From Polynucleobacter sp. JS-Polo-80-F4 (GTDB lineage: Bacteria; Pseudomonadota; Gammaproteobacteria; Burkholderiales; Burkholderiaceae), in the NCBI RefSeq assembly GCF_018881965.1, contig NZ_JACVPI010000001.1, forward strand, positions 316,018-380,017: a stretch of DNA of 64,000 nucleotides. The letters run 5' to 3'. Below are positions 53,446-62,199 of the stretch, one piece after another (the first letter of the stretch is position 1; each line of letters starts with the position of its first letter). Under the pieces are notes generated by a model. It worked only from the letters and a program-made list of their open reading frames with translations. It had not been told where the DNA came from and did not search any database. The translations under genes and the position numbers were made by a program.

Positions 53446-55071
53446 ATGTTTTTTCGTCCTCGGCTACTAGACTCTTTTGCAGGCTATAACCGCACCCTTT
53501 TCACAAAGGATGTTTTTGCAGGGCTAACAGTTGGTGTTGTAGCCCTTCCCTTGGCGATGGCCTTTGCTATTGCTAGCGGACTAAAGCCCGAAGCAGGCAT
53601 CTTCACCGCCATCATTGCTGGTGGCCTGATTTCCCTGCTCGGTGGTAGCCGCGTTCAAATTGGTGGGCCAGCCGGAGCCTTCATTGTTATTGTCTACGGC
53701 ATTGTCGAGCGCTATGGTGTCCCCAATTTATTGCTAGCAACAGCCATGTCAGGAGTATTTTTATTTCTGATGGGAGTATTCCGACTTGGAACACTCGTTC
53801 GCTTTATTCCGATCGCAGTCATTATTGGTTTTACTAACGGCATTGCCTTATTGATTGGCTTATCCCAAATCAAAGATTTCTTTGGTCTCCAGATTGAAAA
53901 AATGCCGGCTCAGTTTTTTCAATCCGTTCATACGCTCTACTTGGCGGCTGACACCTACAACCCTATTGCACTTGGCATAGCTTGTGGCACTGTAGCCTTA
54001 TTAGTTCTCTGGAAATTATTTCAGAGTCGTCTAGGCTGGCTATCCCACCTACCCGGCACAGTGATCGCTATGGTGCTAGCAACAATCATTACCAGCGTGC
54101 TCAACTTGCCTATAGATACTATCGGCAGTCGTTTTGGTGGCATCCCATCCGGACTGCCTTCTTTTACATGGATTCCGGTGAGCTGGGATAGCGCTCAATA
54201 TATGGTTGCGCCAGCCTTAACGCTTGCCTTATTAGGCGCAATAGAATCCTTACTTTGCGCACGCATTGCTGATGGCCTTATTCATGATCGTCATGAATCC
54301 AATCAAGAGCTCATGGCTCAAGGGATTGCCAATTTCACAGTTCCATTTTTTGGTGGCATGCCTGCAACCGGCACGATTGCTCGCACAGTGACTAATGTAG
54401 AAAGTGGAGCGTCAACGCCAATAGCAGGCCTCGTGCATGCGGTCACCTTACTGATCATTGTCTTGTTTGCAGCGCCACTCGCTAAAAATATTCCCTTAGC
54501 TAGCCTGGCTGCAATCTTGATGTATGTAGCCTGGAATATGGGTGAGTGGAAAAAGTTTATTGAACTCAAACAGTTCCGTCTGCCATATCGCGTCACTATC
54601 TTGAGCGTCTTTATTCTTACTGTTGTTTTGGATTTGACTATCGCAGTAGAAGTAGGTTTACTGCTCGCCTTTATTACCTTTATTTATCGCATCTCCAGCC
54701 TATCGCGTTGTGAACCTGCTCTTGCTAGTGATTACCCAGGACTGAGCAATCAGCATGGCAGAATTGATGCCTACCGCATTCATGGTGCCATCTTTTTTGG
54801 AGCAGTAAAGCTGCTAGAAAAGATTGAGGCAAACCTTCCATCCCAAACACTCTTACTCGATTTAAAGAATGTGATCTATATTGATACATCGGGCATGGAT
54901 ACGATCATGGAGCTTGCGCATCTATGTAAGATTCGCAACATTCGGTTAATCGTTTGTGGTTTGGCTCATCAACCCTTAGAGATGGCAGAGCGAAGTGACT
55001 TTATTTCTTCGCTAGCGCAAGACTCTTTATATCCAGATCTCACCTCAGGAATAGAAGCGGCATTAACTTAA
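53446..55071 (+). CDS. SulP-family anion transporter with STAS domain
   Basis: Inorganic anion transporter (sulfate, bicarbonate or related), 541 residues. It starts MFFRPRLLDSFAGYNRTLFTKDVFAGLTVGVVALPLAMAFAIASGLKPEAGIFTAIIAGGLISLLGGSRVQIGGPAGAF, the conserved SulP N-terminus. About twelve membrane helices follow. MPATGTIARTVTNVESGASTPIAGLVHA is the conserved C-terminal membrane motif. The STAS domain is at about 440-541, with LLLDLKNVIYIDTSGMDTIMELAHLC. No partner carbonic anhydrase adjoins. Sulfate or bicarbonate cannot be distinguished by eye. Confidence 0.93.
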   Translation: MFFRPRLLDSFAGYNRTLFTKDVFAGLTVGVVALPLAMAFAIASGLKPEAGIFTAIIAGGLISLLGGSRVQIGGPAGAFIVIVYGIVERYGVPNLLLATAMSGVFLFLMGVFRLGTLVRFIPIAVIIGFTNGIALLIGLSQIKDFFGLQIEKMPAQFFQSVHTLYLAADTYNPIALGIACGTVALLVLWKLFQSRLGWLSHLPGTVIAMVLATIITSVLNLPIDTIGSRFGGIPSGLPSFTWIPVSWDSAQYMVAPALTLALLGAIESLLCARIADGLIHDRHESNQELMAQGIANFTVPFFGGMPATGTIARTVTNVESGASTPIAGLVHAVTLLIIVLFAAPLAKNIPLASLAAILMYVAWNMGEWKKFIELKQFRLPYRVTILSVFILTVVLDLTIAVEVGLLLAFITFIYRISSLSRCEPALASDYPGLSNQHGRIDAYRIHGAIFFGAVKLLEKIEANLPSQTLLLDLKNVIYIDTSGMDTIMELAHLCKIRNIRLIVCGLAHQPLEMAERSDFISSLAQDSLYPDLTSGIEAALT

Positions 55072-55087
55072 GAGCGGATTGTGTGGC

Positions 55088-55807
55088 TTAAGAAATACAG
55101 AAGCCGCCTTTTAGCAAAGCTTCAGGCAATACCCAGGCTCGATACAAACCAAACCCACCCGCAATGAATAGTAGCGAGGCCGCCAAATAACGCACCCAAA
55201 GATATTGTCCAAACTGTGTGAGTGCCGCAGAAAATTTAGAGATCAACAATAAGTTAGGTAATGTACCCAAACCAAATGCCAACATCAGAGCTGCACCGGT
55301 AAGTACATCACCAGATAAAAATGCGAGTGGTAAAACGCTATAAACCAATCCGCAAGGCACCAAACCCCACAACATGCCACTAAACCAACGCGAGGGGCCG
55401 CTGGCCATACGACCTAAGTACTTAGCCCAGTAAGCCGCAATTTTGGAGCTTAGCCATTTACCCCCAAGTAATCCCTCTGACTTACCTATTCTCAGTAAGC
55501 GAATACCCATGAAGATCAAGATTAAGGAGGTCAGTGCAAATAGGGGTCGCTGAATAGGAATGATGCTTTGTTGCCAAACCACAACCCCTACAGCAGCAGC
55601 TAAAGCACCCAATAAGACATAAGTCGTTACGCGCCCTAAATGCATAATCAACTGCAGGTAAAACAGCTCAGATTTACGCCGTAAAGGGGTCTCCAGGCTT
55701 ACAGGCCGCTCAATGGCAGCCGCTATGCCACCGCACATCAAAGCGCAGTGCCAGCCGCTAATTAGGGCGCCCAGAAATACAGCCAGTAGCAGACTAGTTG
55801 TCAGCAT
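55088..55807 (-). CDS. Sulfite exporter TauE/SafE- or DsbD-like (PF13386-type) membrane protein
   Basis: Six-helix membrane protein, 239 residues, of the group annotated as sulfite exporter TauE/SafE or DsbD-like transmembrane. The start MLTTSLLLAVFLGALISGWHCALMCGGIAAAIE holds a HCxxMCGG motif in the first helix, and PSRWFSGMLWGLVPCGLVYSVLPLAFLSGDVLTGAALMLAFGLGTLPNLLLISK holds the conserved PCGLVYS and GTLPNLL motifs. Members lie next to cbb3 oxidase genes in many proteobacteria. Its place beside fnr and the cco cluster suggests a part in cytochrome or copper handling rather than sulfite export. Convergent with the SulP gene (17-base gap) and divergent from fnr. Confidence 0.88.
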   Translation of the reverse strand: MLTTSLLLAVFLGALISGWHCALMCGGIAAAIERPVSLETPLRRKSELFYLQLIMHLGRVTTYVLLGALAAAVGVVVWQQSIIPIQRPLFALTSLILIFMGIRLLRIGKSEGLLGGKWLSSKIAAYWAKYLGRMASGPSRWFSGMLWGLVPCGLVYSVLPLAFLSGDVLTGAALMLAFGLGTLPNLLLISKFSAALTQFGQYLWVRYLAASLLFIAGGFGLYRAWVLPEALLKGGFCIS

Positions 55808-55883
55808 GAAATTGGTAAAAAGTAGGTGAAAGCGCTAATTTGCATATTAATAGAATAAACTCCCCTTATAGACAAGCTCAAAT

Positions 55884-56654
55884 ATGAATTACAAACCTAC
55901 CGATAGCCCAGCCAGCAAATGCTCAGTCTGCGTACTGGGTCAATTTTGCCTTCCGGTCGGCCTCAATAGTAGTGAAGTTTCAAAAATTGATACCCTTGTA
56001 AAAGAACGCGTTCACTTACAAAAAGGCGAAAGTCTCTATCGTCATGGTGACCCACTCAGCTCCGTATACAGCGTTCGCTTTGGTACCCTCAAAACAGAAT
56101 TTAGCCTGCAAGATGGTCGACAACAAGTGATCGGCTTTCATATTCCTGGCGAGATTTTAGGTCTCGATGGCATTGGTGAAGGCCATTATCAGTCTGATGC
56201 AATCGCCCTTGAAGAAAGCGAAGTTTGCATCATTCGTTACGAAGCCTTTGAAGATCTAGCACGCCAGATCCCGGTTCTACAAAATCAGTTTCATAAAATC
56301 ATGAGTCGCGAATTGACTCAAGATCAGCGTCATCTACTTTCTCTTGGCACAATGCGCGCAGAAGAAAGATTGGCAGCTTTTCTATTGAGTCTTTCACAGC
56401 GCTTAGCAGCCCGCGGCTATCTCAATAATGAATTTGATCTACGCATGAGCCGAAACGATATTGGCAGCTATCTCGGCATTCAAATTGAAACTGTTAGTCG
56501 CATGCTTTCACGCTTCGCCGAATCAGGTCTTATTCAAATCAAACAACGTCACATCAAACTGATTGACATGAATGGCTTATACGAACTAGCCGGCATCCCC
56601 AATCCAGATAGATCTACCTGCGTCAGCGCAGACATCCCCGTAAAACACGCTTAA
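55884..56654 (+). CDS. fnr: FNR-family oxygen-sensing transcription regulator
   Basis: Iron-sulfur oxygen sensor controlling genes for low oxygen. The 256 residues carry Cys13, Cys16, Cys22 (SKCSVCVLGQFC) and Cys115 (SEVCII). Their spacing equals that of the four [4Fe-4S] ligands in E. coli FNR (20, 23, 29, 122). The CRP-type HTH has IGSYLGIQIETVSRML (about 193-208), whose Glu202, Ser205 and Arg206 match the FNR residues that read TTGAT. This fits the perfect TTGAT-N4-ATCAA box in front of ccoN. Its stop overlaps the convergent 86-residue membrane gene by four bases (TTAA). Confidence 0.95.
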   Translation: MNYKPTDSPASKCSVCVLGQFCLPVGLNSSEVSKIDTLVKERVHLQKGESLYRHGDPLSSVYSVRFGTLKTEFSLQDGRQQVIGFHIPGEILGLDGIGEGHYQSDAIALEESEVCIIRYEAFEDLARQIPVLQNQFHKIMSRELTQDQRHLLSLGTMRAEERLAAFLLSLSQRLAARGYLNNEFDLRMSRNDIGSYLGIQIETVSRMLSRFAESGLIQIKQRHIKLIDMNGLYELAGIPNPDRSTCVSADIPVKHA

Positions 56655-56911
56655 AGTAAACCGCGGTCGATTTCTTTACTATCGGGCGCTTCAATACCAG
56701 GCAGGATATAAGCGGTAAGCGCACTGGAAGCGGCGCAAAAGATCCAAATCACAAAGAATCCAATGGTATAGATCCCCTCATCGGAAATATCCGGATGATG
56801 TCCAAAGAATAAAAGATCTTGCGGATGAATCACCGTAAACAACAAGCCCTCTGCCATGCCAGCCACCAAAAAGGAAGGCCACAATATCCAGATCAGCAGG
56901 CGGTACTTCAT
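56651..56911 (-). CDS. Uncharacterised small membrane protein at end of cco cluster (86 aa)
   Basis: Hydrophobic protein of 86 residues. Two membrane segments (about 5-31, LLIWILWPSFLVAGMAEGLLFTVI, and about 50-70, GFFVIWIFCAASSALTAYIL) flank an extra-membrane loop with HPQDLLFFGHHPDISDEG, which holds three histidines. The C-terminal tail is polar and acidic. The start overlaps the FixH-like gene end by four bases, so it belongs to the cco operon. I do not recognise a named family. The His-rich loop and position suggest a role in cbb3 oxidase assembly or metal handling, which is inference. Confidence 0.8.
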   Translation of the reverse strand: MKYRLLIWILWPSFLVAGMAEGLLFTVIHPQDLLFFGHHPDISDEGIYTIGFFVIWIFCAASSALTAYILPGIEAPDSKEIDRGLL

Positions 56912-57123
56912 TTTTGCGCCTGCGCATCTGATTGTGCGTCTTTCAGCTGCTCCACCTTCAAGCCCTGCTTCACTAGACCTTCGCGTAATGGTTTATCGGC
57001 ATATAAATTTACTGCTAAGTAAATAGTGATGATGCAACCAATCATTGCAACAGCAGGACCGCTGATTAATAACCATGGCCATAACTGCTTAAACCAAGGT
57101 TTAGTAGTTTGCTCTTCTGTCAT
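56908..57123 (-). CDS. ccoH: FixH/CcoH-like cbb3 assembly protein
   Basis: Small single-pass membrane protein in the position and of the size of FixH/CcoH, needed for cbb3 oxidase assembly in other bacteria. The ATG at 57123 (71 residues) has AGAGGA at good spacing and is preferred to the start at 57138. One membrane helix (PWLLISGPAVAMIGCIITIYLAVNLY, about 16-42) is followed by the polar segment ADKPLREGLVKQGLKVEQLKDAQ. This is shorter than classical FixH (about 150 residues) and lacks its C-terminal periplasmic domain, so a truncated FixH type. It follows ccoG by 24 bases. Confidence 0.82.
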   Translation of the reverse strand: MTEEQTTKPWFKQLWPWLLISGPAVAMIGCIITIYLAVNLYADKPLREGLVKQGLKVEQLKDAQSDAQAQK

Positions 57124-57147
57124 ATGCTTCCTCTCCATTGCTTTAAC

Positions 57148-58605
57148 TTAACGGGGAATAATAAAAGTGGATTTTTCATCGCGCGTTCTAATAATCATCT
57201 CATTTCCAGACATTTCCTGAGCGACTACATCAAAATGAATGGGGTAATTTCCAGATTCATTTTGACCCATAGTAGTGCTAACCTTAATTGGGAATAACTG
57301 ATTACTTGCTGGCGCAACTTCTATTTCTTGAATTTCTCTGCCCTGTGAATTCAGAATCTTTAAATCATCTAGGCCGGTCGCCTTTACTTGCACCTTCATT
57401 GGATGCTCAGAAGCATTCATGATCTGAATGCGATAAATATTCTCGATACGGACGCCCTCAACCTCACGGGCCAAAGCACCACGATCACGCATGACATCCA
57501 CTCTTAAGGGGTTACGTGTTGCCAAGGAAACAAGAAAGGCCGAGGTCAAAACCGTGATGAAAGCTGTGTAAATTAATACGCGCGGACGCAGAATATGACG
57601 AATCGCGCTTTGATTTGATTCCTTGTCTTCAATTGCACGCTCTGTTGTATAGCGAATCAATCCCTTTGGATAATCCACCTTCTCCATCACTTGATCGCAT
57701 GCATCAATACAGGCGCCACAACCAATACACATATATTGCAAACCATCACGAATATCAATGCCAGTAGGACAAACCTGAACACAAATGCTGCAATCAACGC
57801 AATCGCCTAAACCTAAAGAAGCTTGGTCTGCAGATTTACTGCGACTACCCCTGGGTTCGCCACGTACTTTGTCGTAAGTCACCAAGAAGGTATCTTTATC
57901 GACCATGACGCTTTGGAAGCGTGCATACGGGCACATGTATTTACAAACTTGCTCACGCATAAAGCCAGCGTTACCCCAAGTGGCAAAACTATAGAAGCAG
58001 AGCCAGAAGGTTTGCCATGGCCCAAGAGAGAGATGGATTAACGATGTGCCTAAAGTTTCGATTGGGGTGAAATAGCCAATAAAGGTGAAGCCAGTCCAGA
58101 AAGCAATCAACAACCAAAGGAAATGCTTAGTAATCTTTAAGCGCCATTTACGGAAGCCCCAAGGCCACTCCTCACCATCCAAACGAATACGCGCAAAGCG
58201 GTCACCCTCGACCTTACGCTCGATCCACATAAAGATCTCGGTATAAACCGTTTGAGGACAGGCATAACCGCAAAACAAGCGCCCTGCAACCGCCGTAAAG
58301 AGAAACAAGGCTAACGCAGAAAGAATTAATAAGAGCGTGAGATAAATCACGTCTTGTGGCCAAAGCACTAGGCCAAAAATATAGAACTTACGCTGAATTA
58401 AATCAAAGAGAACAGCCTGACGACCATTCCAGCTCACCCATGGCAACCCATAAAATAGTAACTGGGTTGCAAATACCAAGATGAAGCGCCAGCGGGCAAA
58501 AAGCCCTGATACTGAACGCGGATAAATCTTTCGCCGGACCTCATAAAGAGACTCCTCGATAACCTCTATCGGAATAGGCTTCCCACCCGGCGAACGATCT
58601 GACAC
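57148..58605 (-). CDS. ccoG: Cytochrome c oxidase accessory protein CcoG (FixG)
   Basis: Membrane ferredoxin-like protein that helps copper delivery and assembly of cbb3 oxidase. The 485 residues, with GTG start at 58605, show several membrane helices, the CGYACPQTVYTEIFMWIE motif (about 110-127), the HAGFMREQVCKYMCPYARFQSVM-type motif (here GNAGFMREQVCKYMCPYAR, about 212-230) and two [4Fe-4S] ferredoxin motifs CVDCSICVQVCPTGIDIRDGLQYMCIGCGACIDACDQVM (about 273-311). The C-terminal part is an immunoglobulin-like FixG domain. Follows ccoP directly. Confidence 0.95.
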   Translation of the reverse strand: MSDRSPGGKPIPIEVIEESLYEVRRKIYPRSVSGLFARWRFILVFATQLLFYGLPWVSWNGRQAVLFDLIQRKFYIFGLVLWPQDVIYLTLLLILSALALFLFTAVAGRLFCGYACPQTVYTEIFMWIERKVEGDRFARIRLDGEEWPWGFRKWRLKITKHFLWLLIAFWTGFTFIGYFTPIETLGTSLIHLSLGPWQTFWLCFYSFATWGNAGFMREQVCKYMCPYARFQSVMVDKDTFLVTYDKVRGEPRGSRSKSADQASLGLGDCVDCSICVQVCPTGIDIRDGLQYMCIGCGACIDACDQVMEKVDYPKGLIRYTTERAIEDKESNQSAIRHILRPRVLIYTAFITVLTSAFLVSLATRNPLRVDVMRDRGALAREVEGVRIENIYRIQIMNASEHPMKVQVKATGLDDLKILNSQGREIQEIEVAPASNQLFPIKVSTTMGQNESGNYPIHFDVVAQEMSGNEMIIRTRDEKSTFIIPR

Positions 58606-58617
58606 TAAATACTTTAC

Positions 58618-59544
58618 TTACTTAGCTGCTGCTGGCTGCTTGTTGTTAGACAAGCCCCATACATAGGCAGTTAGTAAATGAATTTTCTCAGGGCTCAACA
58701 CCTTATCTTGAGCAGGCATCATTGCCATACGACCTTTGGTTACAGTCTCAACAATAGTTGCCTCAGAACCACCATATAACCAAACTTTATCAGTTAGATT
58801 TGGTGCACCTAAAGCGATATTGCCTTTGGCATCCGGACCATGGCAGGCTACACAGTTTGCTTGGAATACTTGTGCTCCACGAGCAGCTTTAGCTTCATCG
58901 ACTGGCAAACCTGAGAGGCTACGTACATAGTTGGCAACATCCACAATTTGATTGCTATCTAGCTGTGGGAATGGAGGCATCACGCCGCCACGACCATTAA
59001 CGATAGTAGCTTTGATATTTTCTGGTGAGCCGCCGTATAGCCAGTCGCCATCAGTTAAATTCGGGAAGCCCTTAGCGCCACCAGCATCAGAGCCATGACA
59101 TTGCGCGCAAGAGTTCAAGAATAAACGTTGACCCATTTCACGTGCTTTTGGATCAGCGGCAACTTGCTCAATGTCCATCGTGACGTATTTTGCATAGACG
59201 GGCTTTAGCTCGTCATTAGCAGTTGTCATGGATTTCATGAGCGAGCCATCTGTACTGTATCCCAATACGCCAGGGAATGATCCAAGGCCAGGAAATAAGA
59301 CCAAATAAACTAATCCAAAGATGCATGACAACAAGAACATCCACATCCACCAGCGTGGCAGTGGATTATTTAGCTCACGCAAATCACCGTCCCAAACGTG
59401 GCCAGTATCTGCAACCGCCCCATCAGCCGTATGTACTACCTTAGCTTTACGCTGTGAAAATAACAGCCAAATACACCAAACAATACCTACCAATGAAACT
59501 AAGGCGATATAGGCGCTCCAACCGCTGCTAAAAAAGTCACTCAT
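58618..59544 (-). CDS. ccoP: cbb3 cytochrome c oxidase subunit III (diheme)
   Basis: Diheme c-type cytochrome subunit that feeds electrons to CcoO/CcoN. The 308 residues have two N-terminal membrane helices (about 10-30 and 60-82; the second is WWMWMFLLSCIFGLVYLVLFPG) and two heme motifs, CAQCHGSD (about 144-151) and CVACHGPD (about 230-237), each with downstream Met ligands (GVMPPFPQ, MAMMPAQDKV). The ATG overlaps the ccoQ stop (ATGA at 59541-59544), indicating coupled translation. Standard position before ccoG. Confidence 0.96.
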   Translation of the reverse strand: MSDFFSSGWSAYIALVSLVGIVWCIWLLFSQRKAKVVHTADGAVADTGHVWDGDLRELNNPLPRWWMWMFLLSCIFGLVYLVLFPGLGSFPGVLGYSTDGSLMKSMTTANDELKPVYAKYVTMDIEQVAADPKAREMGQRLFLNSCAQCHGSDAGGAKGFPNLTDGDWLYGGSPENIKATIVNGRGGVMPPFPQLDSNQIVDVANYVRSLSGLPVDEAKAARGAQVFQANCVACHGPDAKGNIALGAPNLTDKVWLYGGSEATIVETVTKGRMAMMPAQDKVLSPEKIHLLTAYVWGLSNNKQPAAAK

Positions 59545-59708
59545 GATTTGTCCTTACTAAATTCATCCGGAAGATCAAATGGAAGTTCTGCTGATTCCTG
59601 ATTCGCTTGCTTTCTACCAGGAGACCACGCCCACAAAACAATTCCCACAAAGAAAAGAAGCCCAATTACTGTAGAAAAAGCTGAGAGATAAGGTGTAATC
59701 TGTTCCAT
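59541..59708 (-). CDS. ccoQ: cbb3 oxidase small subunit CcoQ
   Basis: Small single-helix subunit that stabilises the cbb3 complex. The 55 residues read MEQITPYLSAFSTVIGLL, continuing through FFVGIVLWAWSPGRKQANQE with a membrane segment followed by the conserved W-x-W/SPGRK boundary, and an acidic tail (ELPFDLPDEF). It is located between ccoO and ccoP and overlaps ccoP by four bases. Position and motif make the call secure. Confidence 0.9.
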   Translation of the reverse strand: MEQITPYLSAFSTVIGLLFFVGIVLWAWSPGRKQANQESAELPFDLPDEFSKDKS

Positions 59709-59742
59709 TTGATTTATATCGTTCTAATTAAAATCCTAGCCT

Positions 59743-60393
59743 TTACTTGGCAACAACTTCATCAACAATGATGTAGCGACGGTTAACACCTAAACCTTGT
59801 AGATATGCAATCAAAGCATCTTCTTCGGTTTTTCCTTCCAACTCTTTAGGTGCATTTGCAATCATTTCCTCGGTATAAGGAACACCTAAGCGAGTCATCG
59901 CAACCATGTGCGATTGAATTGAAGAGGCATCAGCCGCATTTTTCTGTAACCAAGGATAAGCAGGCATATTTGACTCAGGAACCACATCGCGCGGATTACG
60001 CAAGTGGATACGATGCCAATCATCTGAATAACGTGCACCTACGCGAGCCAAATCTGGACCGGTACGCTTACTACCCCAGAGAAATGGATGATCAAAAACA
60101 GACTCACCAGCTAAAGAGTAAGGGCCATAACGCTCCACTTCAGAACGTAGTGTACGAATCTGTTGTGAATGACAGCCAACACATCCTTCGCGCTGATAGA
60201 TATCGCGACCAGCTAAACGCAAAGCTGTGTATGGAACAACGCCAGGACTAGGTTCAGTCGTAGTGTGTTGGAAAAAGAGTGGAACGATTTGAACCAAACC
60301 TGCAATCGACACAACTACGATCGTTGCAATAATTAACCAGCCAACGTTTTTCTCAAGCGTTCCGTGGGAAAAGAATTTATTTTCGCTAGACAT
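59743..60393 (-). CDS. ccoO: cbb3 cytochrome c oxidase subunit II (monoheme)
   Basis: Monoheme c-type cytochrome of the cbb3 oxidase, 216 residues. One N-terminal membrane anchor (about 18-40, [23 protein letters not shown]), the heme motif [21 protein letters not shown] (about 70-90), [39 protein letters not shown] with the Met ligand, and the C-terminal [20 protein letters not shown] precedes the ATG. It lies directly after ccoN. Confidence 0.97.
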   Translation of the reverse strand: MSSENKFFSHGTLEKNVGWLIIATIVVVSIAGLVQIVPLFFQHTTTEPSPGVVPYTALRLAGRDIYQREGCVGCHSQQIRTLRSEVERYGPYSLAGESVFDHPFLWGSKRTGPDLARVGARYSDDWHRIHLRNPRDVVPESNMPAYPWLQKNAADASSIQSHMVAMTRLGVPYTEEMIANAPKELEGKTEEDALIAYLQGLGVNRRYIIVDEVVAK

Positions 60394-60405
60394 TTTCTTC
60401 TCCTT

Positions 60406-61845
60406 TTAATGTTCAGCAACGGCCATTGGAATAGGCGCGTTTACAAAAGTTTTGCCTTGCACGGTTTTGAAGACGTTATACGCCATCAAGAACATGCCGC
60501 TCAGGTAGCACAAGCCACCCAACAAACGAATTACATAGAAAGGGAATGTTGCTTTAACGGACTCAACGAAACTGTAGGTCAAAGTACCATCTGGCTCAAA
60601 TGCTCTCCACATTAAACCTTGCATTACACCGGCAATCCACATTGCAGCGATATACAAAACAACGCCGATAGTAGCAATCCAGAAATGCAACTCGATCCAC
60701 TTAGTGCTGTACATCTCTTTTTGACCGACCAAACGTGGGATCAAGTAATAGAGAGAGCCAATAGTAATCATGGCAACCCAACCCAAAGCGCCAGAGTGAA
60801 CGTGTCCAATGGTCCAGTCAGTGTAGTGAGACAAGCTATTCACTGTCTTAATGGACATCATTGAACCTTCAAAGGTAGACATACCGTAGAAGGACAATGC
60901 CACTACCAAGAATTTCAAGATTGGGTCACGACGCAGCTTGTACCAAGCGCCAGACAAAGTCATGATGCCGTTGATCATGCCGCCCCATGAAGGCGCTAAC
61001 AAGATTAAAGAAAATACAGTTCCCAAGGACTGAGTCCAGTCTGGCAATGAAGTGTGTTGCAAGTGGTGAGGCCCCGCCCACATATAAGTAAAGTTCAAAG
61101 CCCAGAAGTGAACAATAGACAAACGATATGAATAAATTGGGCGCTCAGCTTGCTTTGGAATGAAGTAGTACATCATGCCTAAGAAGCTAGTAGTCAAGAA
61201 GAAGCCTACTGCGTTATGGCCATACCACCACTGCACCATCGCATCTTGCACACCAGCGTATGCAGAGTAAGACTTCCACATTGATGCAGGCATTTCCAAG
61301 TTATTGAAAATATGCAGAATGGCAATTGTCAGAATATATGCGCCAAAGAACCAATTAGAAACATAAATATGTTTCGTTTTACGCTTCATGATGGTTCCGA
61401 AGAACACCACTGCATAAGCTACCCAAACTACAGTAATCAACAAATCGATTGGCCACTCTAGCTCGGCGTACTCTTTAGAAGTTGAGATGCCTAATGGCAA
61501 AGTCACAGCCGCCAAAACAATTACTGCTTGCCAACCCCAAAAGGTAAAGGCTGCTAGCTTGTCACAAAATAAACGTGCTTGACATGTGCGCTGCACAATG
61601 TAGTAGGAAGTCGCAAATAGCGCAGATCCGCCAAAAGCAAAAATCACCGCATTGGTATGCAAAGGACGCAAACGACCATAGCTCAACCAAGGAATATTAA
61701 AAGTGATTTCAGGCCAGATCAGCTGGGCTGCGAGGATAACTCCCACGAGCATGCCGACAATTCCCCAAAGCACAGTAACGATGGCAAATTGGCTGACAAC
61801 CTTGTAATTGAAGGTATCTTGATTACTCCCCACGGTAAGTCCCAT
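60406..61845 (-). CDS. ccoN: cbb3 cytochrome c oxidase catalytic subunit I
   Basis: Heme-copper oxidase subunit of the high-affinity C family. I choose the ATG at 61845 because AAAAAGGAGAAACC lies just before it, giving 479 residues. An ATG at 61878 would add 11. Landmarks: [22 protein letters not shown] (heme b His), [23 protein letters not shown] (CuB/heme helix with His-Asn and Tyr-His region), [24 protein letters not shown], and [33 protein letters not shown] (His pair). A perfect FNR box is about 80 bases upstream, so expression should rise at low oxygen. Confidence 0.96.
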   Translation of the reverse strand: MGLTVGSNQDTFNYKVVSQFAIVTVLWGIVGMLVGVILAAQLIWPEITFNIPWLSYGRLRPLHTNAVIFAFGGSALFATSYYIVQRTCQARLFCDKLAAFTFWGWQAVIVLAAVTLPLGISTSKEYAELEWPIDLLITVVWVAYAVVFFGTIMKRKTKHIYVSNWFFGAYILTIAILHIFNNLEMPASMWKSYSAYAGVQDAMVQWWYGHNAVGFFLTTSFLGMMYYFIPKQAERPIYSYRLSIVHFWALNFTYMWAGPHHLQHTSLPDWTQSLGTVFSLILLAPSWGGMINGIMTLSGAWYKLRRDPILKFLVVALSFYGMSTFEGSMMSIKTVNSLSHYTDWTIGHVHSGALGWVAMITIGSLYYLIPRLVGQKEMYSTKWIELHFWIATIGVVLYIAAMWIAGVMQGLMWRAFEPDGTLTYSFVESVKATFPFYVIRLLGGLCYLSGMFLMAYNVFKTVQGKTFVNAPIPMAVAEH

Positions 61846-61926
61846 GGTTTCTCCTTTTTTGTGACCAAACAGCGACATAATCCAAATAGACTGGATTGAT
61901 TATCAAAGTAAGGACGGAGAGGCGGT

Positions 61927-61940
61927 TTGATCTATATCAA
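61927..61940. promoter_or_regulatory. FNR-binding site upstream of ccoN
   Basis: TTGATCTATATCAA matches the full FNR consensus TTGAT-N4-ATCAA as a perfect inverted repeat. It is centred about 88 bases upstream of the ccoN ATG at 61845 and about 100 bases downstream of the ccoS stop, in the only real gap of the cluster, so a class II activator position for a ccoN promoter is likely. The FNR gene lies at the other end of the same cluster (55884-56654). Confidence 0.9.
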
Positions 61941-62034
61941 AAAGGGTGGGGCATATTCAGGCCGCCCCATCAGATTCTGTGTAGAAATCCTAAATCCAAG
62001 ATAGATATGGACTTTTTAGATAGTAATCACTAAC

Positions 62035-62190
62035 TTATTTAGGCTCTGGGGTGTCATCATCCATCAAAATGGCATGACCTGGACCATCTAAATCGTCAAA
62101 CTGCCCACTTTTAATGGACCAGCGCAAAATCCAGACTAAAAGGCCTACCAGAACCAGCGATAAAGGGATGAGCAGAAATAAACTTTCCAT
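62035..62190 (-). CDS. ccoS: cbb3 oxidase maturation protein CcoS
   Basis: Small membrane protein needed for heme/copper cofactor insertion into cbb3 oxidase. The 51 residues start MESLFLLIPLSLVLVGLLVW, with a helix followed by ILRWSIKSGQFDDLDGPGHAILMDDDTPEP. The last is the CcoS/FixS signature (W...GQFDDLDGPAxxILxDDD). It begins nine bases after ccoI and lies upstream of ccoN, the usual FixS position. Confidence 0.95.
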   Translation of the reverse strand: MESLFLLIPLSLVLVGLLVWILRWSIKSGQFDDLDGPGHAILMDDDTPEPK

Positions 62191-62199
62191 CCCTATAGT

